A stretch of 64,000 nt of DNA from Deltaproteobacteria bacterium (lineage in GTDB: Bacteria; Bdellovibrionota_B; Oligoflexia; Oligoflexales; CAIYRB01). The notes below the pieces were generated by a model. That model had not been told where the DNA came from and ran no database searches. It saw only the letters and a program-made list of their open reading frames with translations. This document shows, in pieces, positions 1-8,303 of the stretch; positions within the stretch are counted from its first letter, which is position 1, and each line of letters opens with the position of its first letter. A program made the position numbers and the translations under genes. The stretch covers positions 1 to 64,000 of the forward strand of contig VGTI01000006.1 of assembly GCA_016874735.1 (NCBI GenBank), written 5' to 3'.

Positions 1-125
1 TCGAGTAACGGACCGCTCACTTCGCCAAGCGAAGCTCACGGTGTGTCGGCCTTCACCACCAACCAAGCCTCAGACGCTAAAGCGTCCTACGGTATGGTTG
101 GAGTACTAGCCGACTTTCCGATAGA
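1..125. mobile_element. Structured end of a probable mobile element, truncated by the window edge
   Basis: This segment separates the MFS reading frame from its missing C-terminal two thirds. It holds nested inverted repeats: CTTCGC/GCGAAG at 20-34, flanked by ACCG (12-15) and CGGT (39-42); then GTCGGC (45-50) pairs with GCCGAC (109-114), CCAACC (59-64) with GGTTGG (96-101), and GACGCT (73-78) with AGCGTC (81-86). Subterminal hairpins of this sort are typical of IS200/IS605-type ends and of the RNA scaffold overlapping tnpB 3' ends, but no transposase residues can be recognised. Frame 1 of the plus strand is open from 1 to 135 without known motifs. A non-mobile structured repeat or a contig-edge artefact is also possible. 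Confidence 0.35.
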
Positions 126-577
126 TCCGTCGTGATGGCAAAGACGACGGAACCAATCACGCCACCGAACAGACCCGTCACTATGCGTGCCGTCAGCAGG
201 GCCTCAAAGGAGTTGGCCAGCGCACACATGAGCGTCCCAATGAGAAATCCCACGTAAAAGAAGAGCAGCATACGCTTGCGGTCAAAGCGATCGGCAAATC
301 CTGCCGACAAGATTCCGGCCACTCCAGCACTAAAGGCATAGGACGAGACCACTAAACTAAATTGCGATGGCGATATACCAAGAGTAGGCATTAAAATGGC
401 GCCAAGTGGCGCCAAAATCATGAAGTCTAGAATCACCGTAAACTGCAAGAACGCTAGCAGTCCGACCACCAACTTCTGGTAGCTCGTAAAACCACCGCCC
501 ACCTCTGCAGGTCGCAATGCGGGATTGATCTGCGATGGCTGGGACTCGAGAGAAACTTTGGAGGAATTAGCCGCCAT
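77..577 (-). pseudogene. MFS transporter, N-terminal fragment
   Basis: The frame encodes the first four to five membrane segments of a major facilitator superfamily transporter. After a hydrophilic N-terminus of about 30 residues come TM1 (about 35-55), TM2, and the family loop between TM2 and TM3 (GFADRFDRKRML, about residues 92-103), then TM3-TM5. The similarity stops at the residues TTDL (about 149-152), where a full transporter of about 400 residues would continue. The last 14 codons read into the nested inverted repeats at 45-114 and end at a stop. I infer disruption by an insertion whose bulk lies outside the window; the substrate cannot be told. It follows gltX in the same direction after about 100 bases. 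Confidence 0.7.
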
Positions 578-674
578 GGAACTGACCTCGCAATTGTGGC
601 CTAGAGCCTTCGGCAGGATCTGGCTCCCGCATTAACCGATAGTCAGTTAGTCCCTGAAAACGCAGCGGTAATTT

Positions 675-2114
675 TTAGAGCTTCCGCAAAAATTCCAAAG
701 CATTCCTCAACCTAAACCGCACCATCTCACGACCGATGATGACCATCGATTCTACTAGCGGTGGTGAATCCTTGCGGCCCGTAGTGACGAGACGCACGGT
801 CATAAAGTAATCCTTAGGCTTCCACCCCAGGGCCTCGCGGTGAGTATCGAGGCAAGCTTTGATGTGCTCAAAGTCCCAGTCGTAGAGGTCGTCCAATTTT
901 TCGACGAGCTCGCTGACCATGCCAGCGATGTCGGCAGCGGTCTTACCTTGCGGTACTAGTGGCACCCCCTCGTAAGGCAGTGCTCCGTTGAAGAAGAAGC
1001 TATTCTTATCAACGAACTGCTCCAGCCGGTCCATGCGCTCGACCACGTAGGGGCGCAGTGCCTTCAGCACTTCCGGAGCAAACACTTGATCACGGATCAG
1101 CGCGACAAATCGGTCGTCCGACAGTTTCTGCAGATACTGATTATTGAGCCAGTTGAGCTTGGTCTGATCAAAGATCGGTCCACCGAGGTGGATACCTTTT
1201 AGGTCAAAACGACTGGTCATCTGTTCGACGCTGAAGATTTCGACATTGTCGCCGTAGCTCCAGCCCATGAGACCCAAGTAATTGAGCAAAGCCTCGGGCA
1301 ACACACCGGCGCGCTCGTAGTAGCGCAGCGACGTGGGATTCTTGCGCTTGGATATTTTGGAATGGTCCGGGTTACGCAGCAGCGGCAGGTGACAGAACAC
1401 CGGCTTCTCCCAGCCAAACGCCTCGTACAGCAACACGTGTTTAGGCGTGGACGAGATCCACTCCTCAGCGCGCATGACATGGCTGATCTTCATCAAGTGA
1501 TCGTCGACGACATTAGCCAAGTGATAGGTCGGGTAGCCGTCCGACTTCAGGAGCACCTGATCATCAAGGCGCTGGTTGTCGATCTCTACCGTGCCACGCA
1601 GAGCGTCATCAAACTTAGTCACGCCGCTCCGCGGCATCTTCAGGCGCACGACGCAGGGCTCGCCCGCGGCCGCACGATGCTCACCCTCGGCCGGACTCAG
1701 GTCGCGGCAGTGTCGGTCGTAGCCAGTGGTCTGGCCTCTTTCCTTCTGCTCCTGGCGCACCTTATCGAGACGCTCCGCCGTGCAGAAGCAGCGGTAAGCA
1801 AGGCCCCGCTCAACGAGTTGCATGGCATGAGCCGCATGGATCTCACGCCGCTCTGACTGGCGATAAGGGCCATATTTGCCCCCGACATCTGGCCCTTCAT
1901 CCCAGCTCAGACCTAGCCACTTGAGGCTGCGCAGGATCATGTCCTCACTGGAGGCCCGGTAGCGCGACTGGTCCGTATCCTCGATACGGATGATGAACTC
2001 GCCGCCATGCTTGCGGGCAAAAACATAATTAAACAGAGCTACATAGGCCGTCCCCACATGCGGGTCACCGGTAGGCGACGGGGCTATACGCACGCGGACT
2101 CGGTCAAAGCTCAT
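675..2114 (-). CDS. gltX: Glutamate--tRNA ligase
   Basis: Class I aminoacyl-tRNA synthetase of 479 residues that charges tRNA(Glu) with glutamate in the cytoplasm. The HIGH-type motif appears as HVGT at residues 19-22 after the family sequence APSPTGDPH. The KMSKS-type loop appears as KISKR near residue 253. The zinc-finger cysteines of the bacterial enzyme are present as CFC near 108 and YDRHC near 135. The length is normal. The ATG is preceded by GAGGTG at a good distance. Whether it also charges tRNA(Gln) (the non-discriminating form used with GatCAB) cannot be decided from the sequence alone. Confidence 0.97.
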   Translation of the reverse strand: MSFDRVRVRIAPSPTGDPHVGTAYVALFNYVFARKHGGEFIIRIEDTDQSRYRASSEDMILRSLKWLGLSWDEGPDVGGKYGPYRQSERREIHAAHAMQLVERGLAYRCFCTAERLDKVRQEQKERGQTTGYDRHCRDLSPAEGEHRAAAGEPCVVRLKMPRSGVTKFDDALRGTVEIDNQRLDDQVLLKSDGYPTYHLANVVDDHLMKISHVMRAEEWISSTPKHVLLYEAFGWEKPVFCHLPLLRNPDHSKISKRKNPTSLRYYERAGVLPEALLNYLGLMGWSYGDNVEIFSVEQMTSRFDLKGIHLGGPIFDQTKLNWLNNQYLQKLSDDRFVALIRDQVFAPEVLKALRPYVVERMDRLEQFVDKNSFFFNGALPYEGVPLVPQGKTAADIAGMVSELVEKLDDLYDWDFEHIKACLDTHREALGWKPKDYFMTVRLVTTGRKDSPPLVESMVIIGREMVRFRLRNALEFLRKL

Positions 2115-2256
2115 GGTTCACCTCGAAAAGCGCTGGATCAGTCAAATTGGAGCCTGGGTCCCAAGGATTACTGACATTTAGTTTGGATTTCAATTAAGAA
2201 GTCAGTATAAGGCAACGTTTACGCCCTGACTGGCGGCATAAAGGTGGTGCAACAGA

Positions 2257-3216
2257 GTGAAAAACGCCTCGAATTCCAGCGACCTCGGTGAAGACACGGG
2301 CATCCGTGGGACGATCTTTCTCAACGACATCACATCGGTCGACTGCGCGATCTTTGACCCATCCAAGGGTATCTTTGGCCAGAGTTGGGACATCGACGTC
2401 ACACTGACGGGGACCTTGGGTGACAATGGCTTTGTCTTCGACTTCAGCCTGCTCAAAAAGATGGTGCGCCAGGTGCTCAAGACCAGCATCGATCACTCCT
2501 TAATCATGCCGATCAACTCCCAGGCCGTGCAGTTCCGGGGGATGGAATTCCGCGGTTCGGAAAAGAGTGAGTGGTGGCATATGAAGTCCCGATCGGGCAA
2601 GGTCGGTGCCGAGGGTGAGTGGGAATACCACAGCCCCAACGGCGCCGTATTCCCGGTCAGAAGCGTGGCCATCAACCGCCAAGTGCTCGAGCAGGAGATC
2701 GTCCGCAGCTTGCGCCACCGCTTGCCGCAGGAGATCATCAGCATCAGCGTCGCGCTGCGCGAAGAGGAAGTCGATCCCACCGAAGCAACCTTCCGCTACA
2801 CCCACGGCATCGCTGGCCACGAGGGTATGTGCCAGCGTCTTATGCACGGCCACCGGTCGCGCCTGCAGGTCTTTGTCGGCGAGGAGCGCCGCCCTGACCT
2901 TGAGCACTACATCGCCCGCGATGTCCTCGGCAATAATGTGCATATCGCCACGCCTGTGCAGTTCCGCAGCGGCGAAATTGCTCCCGGTACGCGCGGCAAA
3001 GGACGGGACCCTGTAGTTCTTGGCTACCAAGCGTCACAAGGCTATTTTGAGGCCACCCTGCCCGCCGAGCGGATCTTCTGCGTCGAGCGGGAGACTAGCA
3101 TCGAGTGTATTGCTGCCGAAGTGGCGCGCCTTGTTAAACGCGAGGAAAACACCAGCGAACGCGTGCGCGTGATCTGCTACGAGGGCATGGCCAAGGGTGC
3201 AATCGCCGAGTGCTGA
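2257..3216 (+). CDS. Tandem 6-pyruvoyl-tetrahydropterin synthase / QueD-like protein
   Basis: A 319-residue protein starting at GTG, about twice the length of an ordinary PTPS/QueD protein (120-150 residues). The N-terminal half keeps the mid-domain motif (VFDFS at 60-64, IDHSL at 78-82) but has GQS where the zinc-binding HGH should be (41-43). The C-terminal half keeps the zinc motif (C192, HGH at 197-199, with H183 and H188) but not the DFS/DH part. This reads as a fused or duplicated fold in which the active-site elements are split between halves. The cysteine spacing CX4HGH matches neither QueD (CX3HGH) nor the animal-type enzyme (CX5HGH). The likely role is pterin or deazapurine (queuosine) metabolism; the substrate is unknown. 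It overlaps the convergent amidotransferase gene by 40 bases. Confidence 0.75.
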   Translation: MKNASNSSDLGEDTGIRGTIFLNDITSVDCAIFDPSKGIFGQSWDIDVTLTGTLGDNGFVFDFSLLKKMVRQVLKTSIDHSLIMPINSQAVQFRGMEFRGSEKSEWWHMKSRSGKVGAEGEWEYHSPNGAVFPVRSVAINRQVLEQEIVRSLRHRLPQEIISISVALREEEVDPTEATFRYTHGIAGHEGMCQRLMHGHRSRLQVFVGEERRPDLEHYIARDVLGNNVHIATPVQFRSGEIAPGTRGKGRDPVVLGYQASQGYFEATLPAERIFCVERETSIECIAAEVARLVKREENTSERVRVICYEGMAKGAIAEC

Positions 3217-3809
3217 CCCATACCCATCGCACTTAGCCAGTTAAGCCGCATTTGGGCTGCACCTTCGCTGAGAAAAGACTCAGGATGAAACTGCAGGCCA
3301 AAGGCGGGCGCCTCCCCCTGCACGATGCGGCTCATCGCCTGGATCTCACCGTGACCACAAACGGCATTGATCTGCCAGTTGGGCGCGAGGGTACCAGGTG
3401 CAACGACCAGCGAATTATAACTGGCCACCTCCACCCCCGAGGCTAATCCGGCAAGAAGTCCTGGCGCGTCACTCATATGTAGGCGACGCGTCGCCCCGTG
3501 ATGCGGGTCTTTGGCGCGAACAACCTGACCGCCGGTAGCTACGGCAAGAATCTGATGGCCCAGGCAAATGCCTAGAATCGGCACCTTTCCAAGCCAGTCT
3601 TTGACTAATGCCAAAGTAGCACCTGCGTCCTCGGGGCGCTTGGGCCCAGGCGACACGACCAGTGGGCAAGGGTTGCCGCGCAGACGGGCGATGCCGGCAG
3701 GGTCGTCAAAAGTCAGGTAATCAACGGTCACGGCAGAATCCAAACCGGTCAACCAGTCTATGACGTTGAAGGTAAAGCTGTCATAATGATCTACAAGTGC
3801 CACACGCAT
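3177..3809 (-). CDS. Glutamine amidotransferase of anthranilate/aminodeoxychorismate synthase
   Basis: Class I glutamine amidotransferase of 210 residues, the size of TrpG/PabA. It hydrolyses glutamine and passes ammonia to a chorismate-binding partner. The nucleophile cysteine is in GICLGHQ (about residue 80) and the His-Glu pair in FHPES (about residue 175). The N-terminus DHYDSFTFN is typical of this subfamily. TrpG and PabA are often interchangeable. No trpE lies here, whereas a pabB-like gene is at 25294-26652, so a folate role as PabA is plausible but unproven. It converges on, and overlaps by 40 bases, the pterin-synthase-like gene. Confidence 0.9.
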   Translation of the reverse strand: MRVALVDHYDSFTFNVIDWLTGLDSAVTVDYLTFDDPAGIARLRGNPCPLVVSPGPKRPEDAGATLALVKDWLGKVPILGICLGHQILAVATGGQVVRAKDPHHGATRRLHMSDAPGLLAGLASGVEVASYNSLVVAPGTLAPNWQINAVCGHGEIQAMSRIVQGEAPAFGLQFHPESFLSEGAAQMRLNWLSAMGMGQHSAIAPLAMPS

Positions 3810-3853
3810 GACCGCCCTTATGGCACCAACCTCGCCGAGACGCCACGAAAATT

Positions 3854-4624
3854 ATGCTCATGTTCAGGTACGCAATTATCCTTGCTGTCAGCGCGACCGC
3901 TAGTCAGGTGGCCTTAGCTACCGGTGCGGAAATTCCGGCTGAGGCGGCCTTTCATGTCCTTGCCGACATCAATAGCCCGAGCCCGATGCAGCCTGCCTCC
4001 TGCCACGGATCCTTCGGCATCGACCTGGGCGTCGGCATGGAATACTTCGCCCTACCGACCTCGAGTAGCCTCCTCCTTGAGCAAGTAGGCCTTGCCTATG
4101 CCACCCAAGACGGTGACGTACGGCCCATGGCCACACCAAGGATGTGGCTCACCAAGGGTTTTACACTTCCGCTAGATTTCAGCGTGTCGATAGCCGCGCC
4201 TGGACGCAGCCAAGACCTGCTGCAGGTGAGTGGCATCCTGCAGTGGACGCTTTATCAGAGCTTGGGACGCCCAGCCCTGGCGCTCAGAGCCAGTTACGGC
4301 CAACTGCAAGGTCACTACGGTACTAAACTTAGTTCTACGAGTGGCGAGGGCATTGTATCTTATGGATTCTGGCGTTATCTCACCGTCTATGGCCGGGCTG
4401 GATTCTCAAGTCATCGCGGGTCCATTTTTGAAAGTCCCGTGACTACTGACCAACTTGGCTTCAATGAATCTCTCGCCTCGACTTCTTATGAATTAACACA
4501 CCTGAAAGGCGACACTGCTGCTGGTCTCAAGGTTAATCTTTGGTCGCCGTTTGCAGCTCTGAGTGGCGAGGCCAATTTCAACTCTAGTCGTAGTTATACG
4601 GTAAAGCTCAGCTACCTACTCTAG
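3854..4624 (+). CDS. Outer-membrane beta-barrel-like protein of unknown function
   Basis: A 256-residue protein with a signal peptide (hydrophobic stretch at about 6-22, ALA cleavage region). The mature part alternates polar and hydrophobic residues in short strands with many aromatic residues at strand ends, as in small outer-membrane barrels. I recognise no family. The first ATG (3854) and a second at 3860 are both possible starts. The start lies 44 bases from the divergent amidotransferase gene, so the two share a promoter region. The M14 peptidase gene follows after 21 bases and is probably cotranscribed. Confidence 0.55.
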   Translation: MLMFRYAIILAVSATASQVALATGAEIPAEAAFHVLADINSPSPMQPASCHGSFGIDLGVGMEYFALPTSSSLLLEQVGLAYATQDGDVRPMATPRMWLTKGFTLPLDFSVSIAAPGRSQDLLQVSGILQWTLYQSLGRPALALRASYGQLQGHYGTKLSSTSGEGIVSYGFWRYLTVYGRAGFSSHRGSIFESPVTTDQLGFNESLASTSYELTHLKGDTAAGLKVNLWSPFAALSGEANFNSSRSYTVKLSYLL

Positions 4625-4645
4625 CCTTAAGTGAGGTGACGGGCC

Positions 4646-5740
4646 TTGAGTCGGCGATCTACAGCACAAAAAGAGATGGCTCCGCTGCTTGATGCACCGC
4701 GTGTCGGCGATATTCCGGAGATCCGCACCAAACTGCCAGAATTAGTTGAACTCGAGGACATTGCCCGTATCTGTCAGGCCGATGGATCGGTGCAGGTTGA
4801 GGGTACCGTCGATGCCTTTGGCTTTCAGTTCCCAGTTTATTCCTTCACTTTTGGTCTCGGCAAGTGGACGGATCCTACAGTAGCGTTCATCGGCGGTGTA
4901 CACGGTCTTGAACGCATTGGCACCAACGTCGCCATCTCATACCTCCGCACGATCGTCGATCTCATTCATTGGGACAAAGGTTTGCAGCATCTCCTGAGTA
5001 AGGCGCGTCTACTTTTCCTCCCCCTGGTCAACCCTGCAGGCATGTTTGCCACCACGCGTGCAAATGCCAACGGCGTTGACTTGATGCGCAACTCTCCCAT
5101 TGATGCCGAAGAGGAACCCAACGTCCCTTTACTCGGTGGCCATCGTAAATCCTCAAAATTGCCTTGGTACCGCGGCCCAGTTGGCGCCCCTATGGAACTC
5201 GAGTCACAACTCCTAATCCAGTTTATCAAGCGCGAACTATTCCCATCGCGATTCTCCCTCGCCCTTGATATGCACTCAGGCTTCGGTACGGTCGATCGCC
5301 TGTGGTTTCCCTATGCTTACTCGCGCCGTCCTTTTGAGCATTTACCACTGATGTACGCGCTAAAGAGTAAATTGCAGCGCAGTCTACCTAACCACGTCTA
5401 CATCATGGAACCGCAGTCTCTGCAGTACACGACTCACGGCGATCTGTGGGATTACCTTTTTCTTGAGTCCACGAAAGAGTCGACCGGGCACACTTTGCTA
5501 CCGGTGACCTTAGAGATGGGATCGTGGATCTGGATTAAAAAAAATCCCCGCCAACTTTTTTCCTCGCTCGGAATTTTTAATCCAGTGAAACCGCATCGAT
5601 TGCAAAGGACACTCCGCCGTCACCACGCACTGCTTGATTTTATGCTGCGTGCCGTGGCATCGCACGAGAACTGGGCCAACGCCGAGCGGATCAATAACGA
5701 GTATACGGAGCGAGCTATGTCCCTCTGGTACGGCAAGTGA
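4646..5740 (+). CDS. Zinc carboxypeptidase, M14 family
   Basis: A 364-residue metallopeptidase-like protein. The zinc ligands of family M14 are visible: H86 and E89 in GVHGLE, and a second His near 209 in DMHSG. The substrate-binding stretch NANGVDLMRN (about 145-155) corresponds to the family's N-x-R region, and a catalytic-type Glu is in TLEMG near 290. There is no signal peptide, so it probably acts in the cytoplasm; M14 relatives include succinylglutamate desuccinylase-like and peptidoglycan-peptide-cleaving enzymes. The start is TTG at 4646, supported by GAGGTGAC a few bases upstream. It probably follows the outer-membrane protein gene in one operon. Confidence 0.8.
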   Translation: MSRRSTAQKEMAPLLDAPRVGDIPEIRTKLPELVELEDIARICQADGSVQVEGTVDAFGFQFPVYSFTFGLGKWTDPTVAFIGGVHGLERIGTNVAISYLRTIVDLIHWDKGLQHLLSKARLLFLPLVNPAGMFATTRANANGVDLMRNSPIDAEEEPNVPLLGGHRKSSKLPWYRGPVGAPMELESQLLIQFIKRELFPSRFSLALDMHSGFGTVDRLWFPYAYSRRPFEHLPLMYALKSKLQRSLPNHVYIMEPQSLQYTTHGDLWDYLFLESTKESTGHTLLPVTLEMGSWIWIKKNPRQLFSSLGIFNPVKPHRLQRTLRRHHALLDFMLRAVASHENWANAERINNEYTERAMSLWYGK

Positions 5741-5745
5741 CTAAG

Positions 5746-6492
5746 CTAGACGAAGTAATGTGCGACAATTTTTGCCCGCGTATCATCGGCCAACTTCTTG
5801 CGGCATCGGTGTCCGCGGAATTGCATATCGGGCAGGACCGTGAGACGCACAACGATGGATTTCACGCTCACCAACTTGAGTAGATGCGGCAGGAATTTCA
5901 TCTTGCCGTACCAAGCGATGGAGTCGTGATTGGCATGAGAGAAAGCTTCGCCGCCCACAGTCTCATAGCGTAGGCATACCGGCACCACACGCGCTTTACT
6001 GCGTATTGCCGCTTCAAATAACGATTTCTTGAAGGGCAAGATATGATCCCCAGCCGTCGTTGTGCCTTCAGGAAAAAGTGTGACGTTGATGCCTTCGTTA
6101 AGGAGGGCCGACAACCGATCGATATCGCGATGCAGATCGCGCTTGTGCCGCCTTTCAATGAAGGTACACCCTGCCACCTTAGTGATGTGCCCTAGCACCG
6201 GCGTTTTCTCAATCTCGCGCGATGTCACGAACACTGCGGGGAAAAGCGCGTTGATGACGAGGATATCGAGATACGACATATGATTGGGGATGATCAGCAT
6301 CCCGGCATGGTTGTCAAAATCCTGCGCCGCATCGGCCTCGATGATGCACTGAACATTTAAAAACCGAAGCATCGACCGCGAGAACAACTGCACCAATCTC
6401 GTGATGCGCCGCGTTCTCTTGATGTCACATACCGTGGTATAGCGAGCCAGCAGCGAGATCACGGCGATCGAGATGAGCACCGTAGCGACCAC
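5746..6492 (-). CDS. 1-acyl-glycerol-3-phosphate-type acyltransferase (PlsC/OlsA family)
   Basis: Lysophospholipid acyltransferase family protein of about 248 residues. The catalytic box is present in a variant form, NHMSYLD (usual HX4D), about 70 residues from the N-terminus, and the acceptor-binding box is FPEGTTT. A hydrophobic anchor begins at the chosen start. The frame is open up to 6621, but those codons overlap the preceding gene and look non-coding, so GTG at 6492 (or 6480) is preferred. It directly follows an OlsB-like N-acyltransferase gene. In ornithine-lipid synthesis OlsB makes lyso-ornithine lipid and OlsA adds the second acyl chain, so I infer an OlsA role; an ordinary PlsC is the alternative. 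Confidence 0.82.
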   Translation of the reverse strand: MVATVLISIAVISLLARYTTVCDIKRTRRITRLVQLFSRSMLRFLNVQCIIEADAAQDFDNHAGMLIIPNHMSYLDILVINALFPAVFVTSREIEKTPVLGHITKVAGCTFIERRHKRDLHRDIDRLSALLNEGINVTLFPEGTTTAGDHILPFKKSLFEAAIRSKARVVPVCLRYETVGGEAFSHANHDSIAWYGKMKFLPHLLKLVSVKSIVVRLTVLPDMQFRGHRCRKKLADDTRAKIVAHYFV

Positions 6493-6512
6493 GCCAACGC
6501 GCGCCCACGCTC

Positions 6513-7361
6513 TTAGTCGCGCATATACTTCTTGTCGTAGGCTGCGGTCATCCCGCCCATGTCGAGCACCGTCAGCCAGTCCGCGCAGTTGAAGTCCCGA
6601 TCGATCACCGGCTGCGAACATACCTTAGCTCCAGCTTTAATATAGGTCTTGAATAGTGCCGGCATAGCCTCAGGAGCTTCCCCCTTACCGGCCGTAGTGC
6701 GCGCGAAAGCTTGCTCGAAACCGTCGATGCGGTATTTCCCGCGAGGCGCAATACCGAAGGCGTCACTGACGATGCCACTATCGGTGAAGTAGCGATGAAT
6801 CTCGGCAATCCGGCGCAGATCCACCGTGTTGATACTGCTGAGTCCAAACAGATAGTCGATCTTGGCACGCTTGGCATACTCAGCAATACCGCGCCAAAGC
6901 AGGGTGATCACCACGCCGTTACGGTAATGGCGATCGATGCAAGCACGGCTCAGCTCAAGTTTAGAGCCAGATGAACCCAGGAACTGACTAATATCAAATT
7001 CCGTCGCAGAGTAAAAAGGCGCCGCAAATTCACTCGCAATCAATCTGTAGACGCCAGCCACGACACCAGCCTTCTCGTCAAAGATAGCTAAATGGTCAGC
7101 ATGTACATCAAACTCGTCCTGATCACTCCGAAGGCTCAGCCATTTACCGGCAAACTCGTAATGAAACACTGAGCGGCGCAGGGCTAACACCTGTTTGAGT
7201 TCACTGGGCGACTCGACCGTTTTGACACGGTAGTCGCGCACCTTAAAGTCCACCTCAACCTTGCGCACGAACTCGTTAGCTCCGCCACGAAGTATGGTCC
7301 ATGGACGGATAAAATTAGGCACCAAAGGTGCTACATTATCGCGAACCAAGGTAGACAGCAT
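6513..7361 (-). CDS. OlsB-like ornithine-acyl-ACP N-acyltransferase (GNAT fold)
   Basis: A 282-residue acetyltransferase-like protein of the hemolysin/OlsB type. The pattern ALRRSVFHYE near 65-75, an Asp-rich segment DEFDVHADHL (about 85-95) and ELSRACI followed by RHYRNG near 140-150 are the conserved core of OlsB and related acyl-homoserine-lactone-synthase-like acyltransferases. It would transfer a 3-hydroxyacyl chain from ACP to ornithine at the inner membrane. The frame can start at TTG 7373, but ATG 7361 has GGAG six bases upstream and is chosen. The PlsC-like gene starts about 20 bases after the stop, giving a probable two-gene ornithine-lipid operon. Confidence 0.78.
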   Translation of the reverse strand: MLSTLVRDNVAPLVPNFIRPWTILRGGANEFVRKVEVDFKVRDYRVKTVESPSELKQVLALRRSVFHYEFAGKWLSLRSDQDEFDVHADHLAIFDEKAGVVAGVYRLIASEFAAPFYSATEFDISQFLGSSGSKLELSRACIDRHYRNGVVITLLWRGIAEYAKRAKIDYLFGLSSINTVDLRRIAEIHRYFTDSGIVSDAFGIAPRGKYRIDGFEQAFARTTAGKGEAPEAMPALFKTYIKAGAKVCSQPVIDRDFNCADWLTVLDMGGMTAAYDKKYMRD

Positions 7362-7500
7362 GGAAGACTCCAACTAATAAAATGTGGCTTAATGTACTTA
7401 AGCTACCACCTTATTTTGAAGATGATATAAACCATTAATAAATTTTTGTCACCTTGCCAACCACTCAAAGTGACAAATTATCACTTGTGATATCAGCTGG

Positions 7501-8298
7501 TTATTTTTCGCTGGCCGTTGGGGCTGGACGCCAGACATCCACGGCACGGCTAAAAGCCGTCGGGAACACCAACCAGACCACCAAAAGGGCCAATACCACG
7601 CCCACCAGGGCCAAGCGGAGTGGTGACCAAATACCGACCGGCTTAGCCCTGATACCCTGCATCAACTGACTGAGGTTAAGCGTCATGGCGGAGGATCTGA
7701 CTGGCTGCGGATGCAGCACCAAATGCTCGCGCATGAACTGAACGACATCCGCACTCGCCCCCAGCTCCTGCTTCAGGAGCACCAAGCCCTGAGAAATCAA
7801 CTGCTCCACCTCGCGGATGGGTTGATCCGTGATCTCGCTGATTTCTGCGAGCTCAAATCCTGTAATCATCGACAGCAGCACAGCTTCTCGTTGCTGACCC
7901 CCGAGAGCCCTGAAGGCCTCGTCAGCCTTAAGCGCGGCCTTCGGGTTGGCCACGGCAACTTCAATGACATCGACGTTTCGCGCTTTGTCAGGACTCACAG
8001 CAGCATTGACCAGTATCGAGATATCGGCATTCCAGATGTCGGCATTAAAGCGTCGTGCTGTCGCGAATATACAGACCTTGAGTTCACCGTAGCTACCGAG
8101 CGTGGCAATAGTCTCTCGCGTCAGCGAAGAAAACACCTCGTCGACGGATTCATAAGAGCGCGTAACCTGACCAGTCATCCGCATCAGGTAGTCAAAAAGC
8201 TCGTGCCGCTCGCCTTCGAGGATGTCCATCAAAGCGGCTTGCTCGCCCTTGAGCACTTGACGAAACAGTTTGTCCTTTTCAGGTCGTTGTTTGTACAT
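7501..8298 (-). CDS. Membrane-tethered ECF sigma-factor-like protein
   Basis: A 265-residue protein. The N-terminal part resembles sigma-70 region 2 (about 25-85: FDYLMRMTG, then an acidic VDEVFSSL segment). A central part (about 145-195) resembles region 4, with a helix-turn-helix around FELAEISEITDQPIREVEQL. A single transmembrane helix follows at about 225-245 with a short tail of about 20 residues, so the tail would face the periplasm. The frame extends to 8361 but ATG 8298, six bases after the preceding stop, fits better than the overlapping longer form. It is last in a row with a DUF4105 protein, a thioesterase and a diguanylate cyclase. Sigma activity is inferred; it may be an inactive relative. 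Confidence 0.6.
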   Translation of the reverse strand: MYKQRPEKDKLFRQVLKGEQAALMDILEGERHELFDYLMRMTGQVTRSYESVDEVFSSLTRETIATLGSYGELKVCIFATARRFNADIWNADISILVNAAVSPDKARNVDVIEVAVANPKAALKADEAFRALGGQQREAVLLSMITGFELAEISEITDQPIREVEQLISQGLVLLKQELGASADVVQFMREHLVLHPQPVRSSAMTLNLSQLMQGIRAKPVGIWSPLRLALVGVVLALLVVWLVFPTAFSRAVDVWRPAPTASEK

Positions 8299-8303
8299 GA
8301 CTC

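Noticed and set aside
1217-1900. Several long open frames opposite gltX
   Set aside because: They are frame shadows of the gene, with unusual composition and no motifs or ribosome binding sites.
7455-7500. Inverted repeat AAGTGA/TCACTT as a terminator after the sigma-like gene
   Set aside because: The stem has only six bases and no T-run follows on the minus strand.
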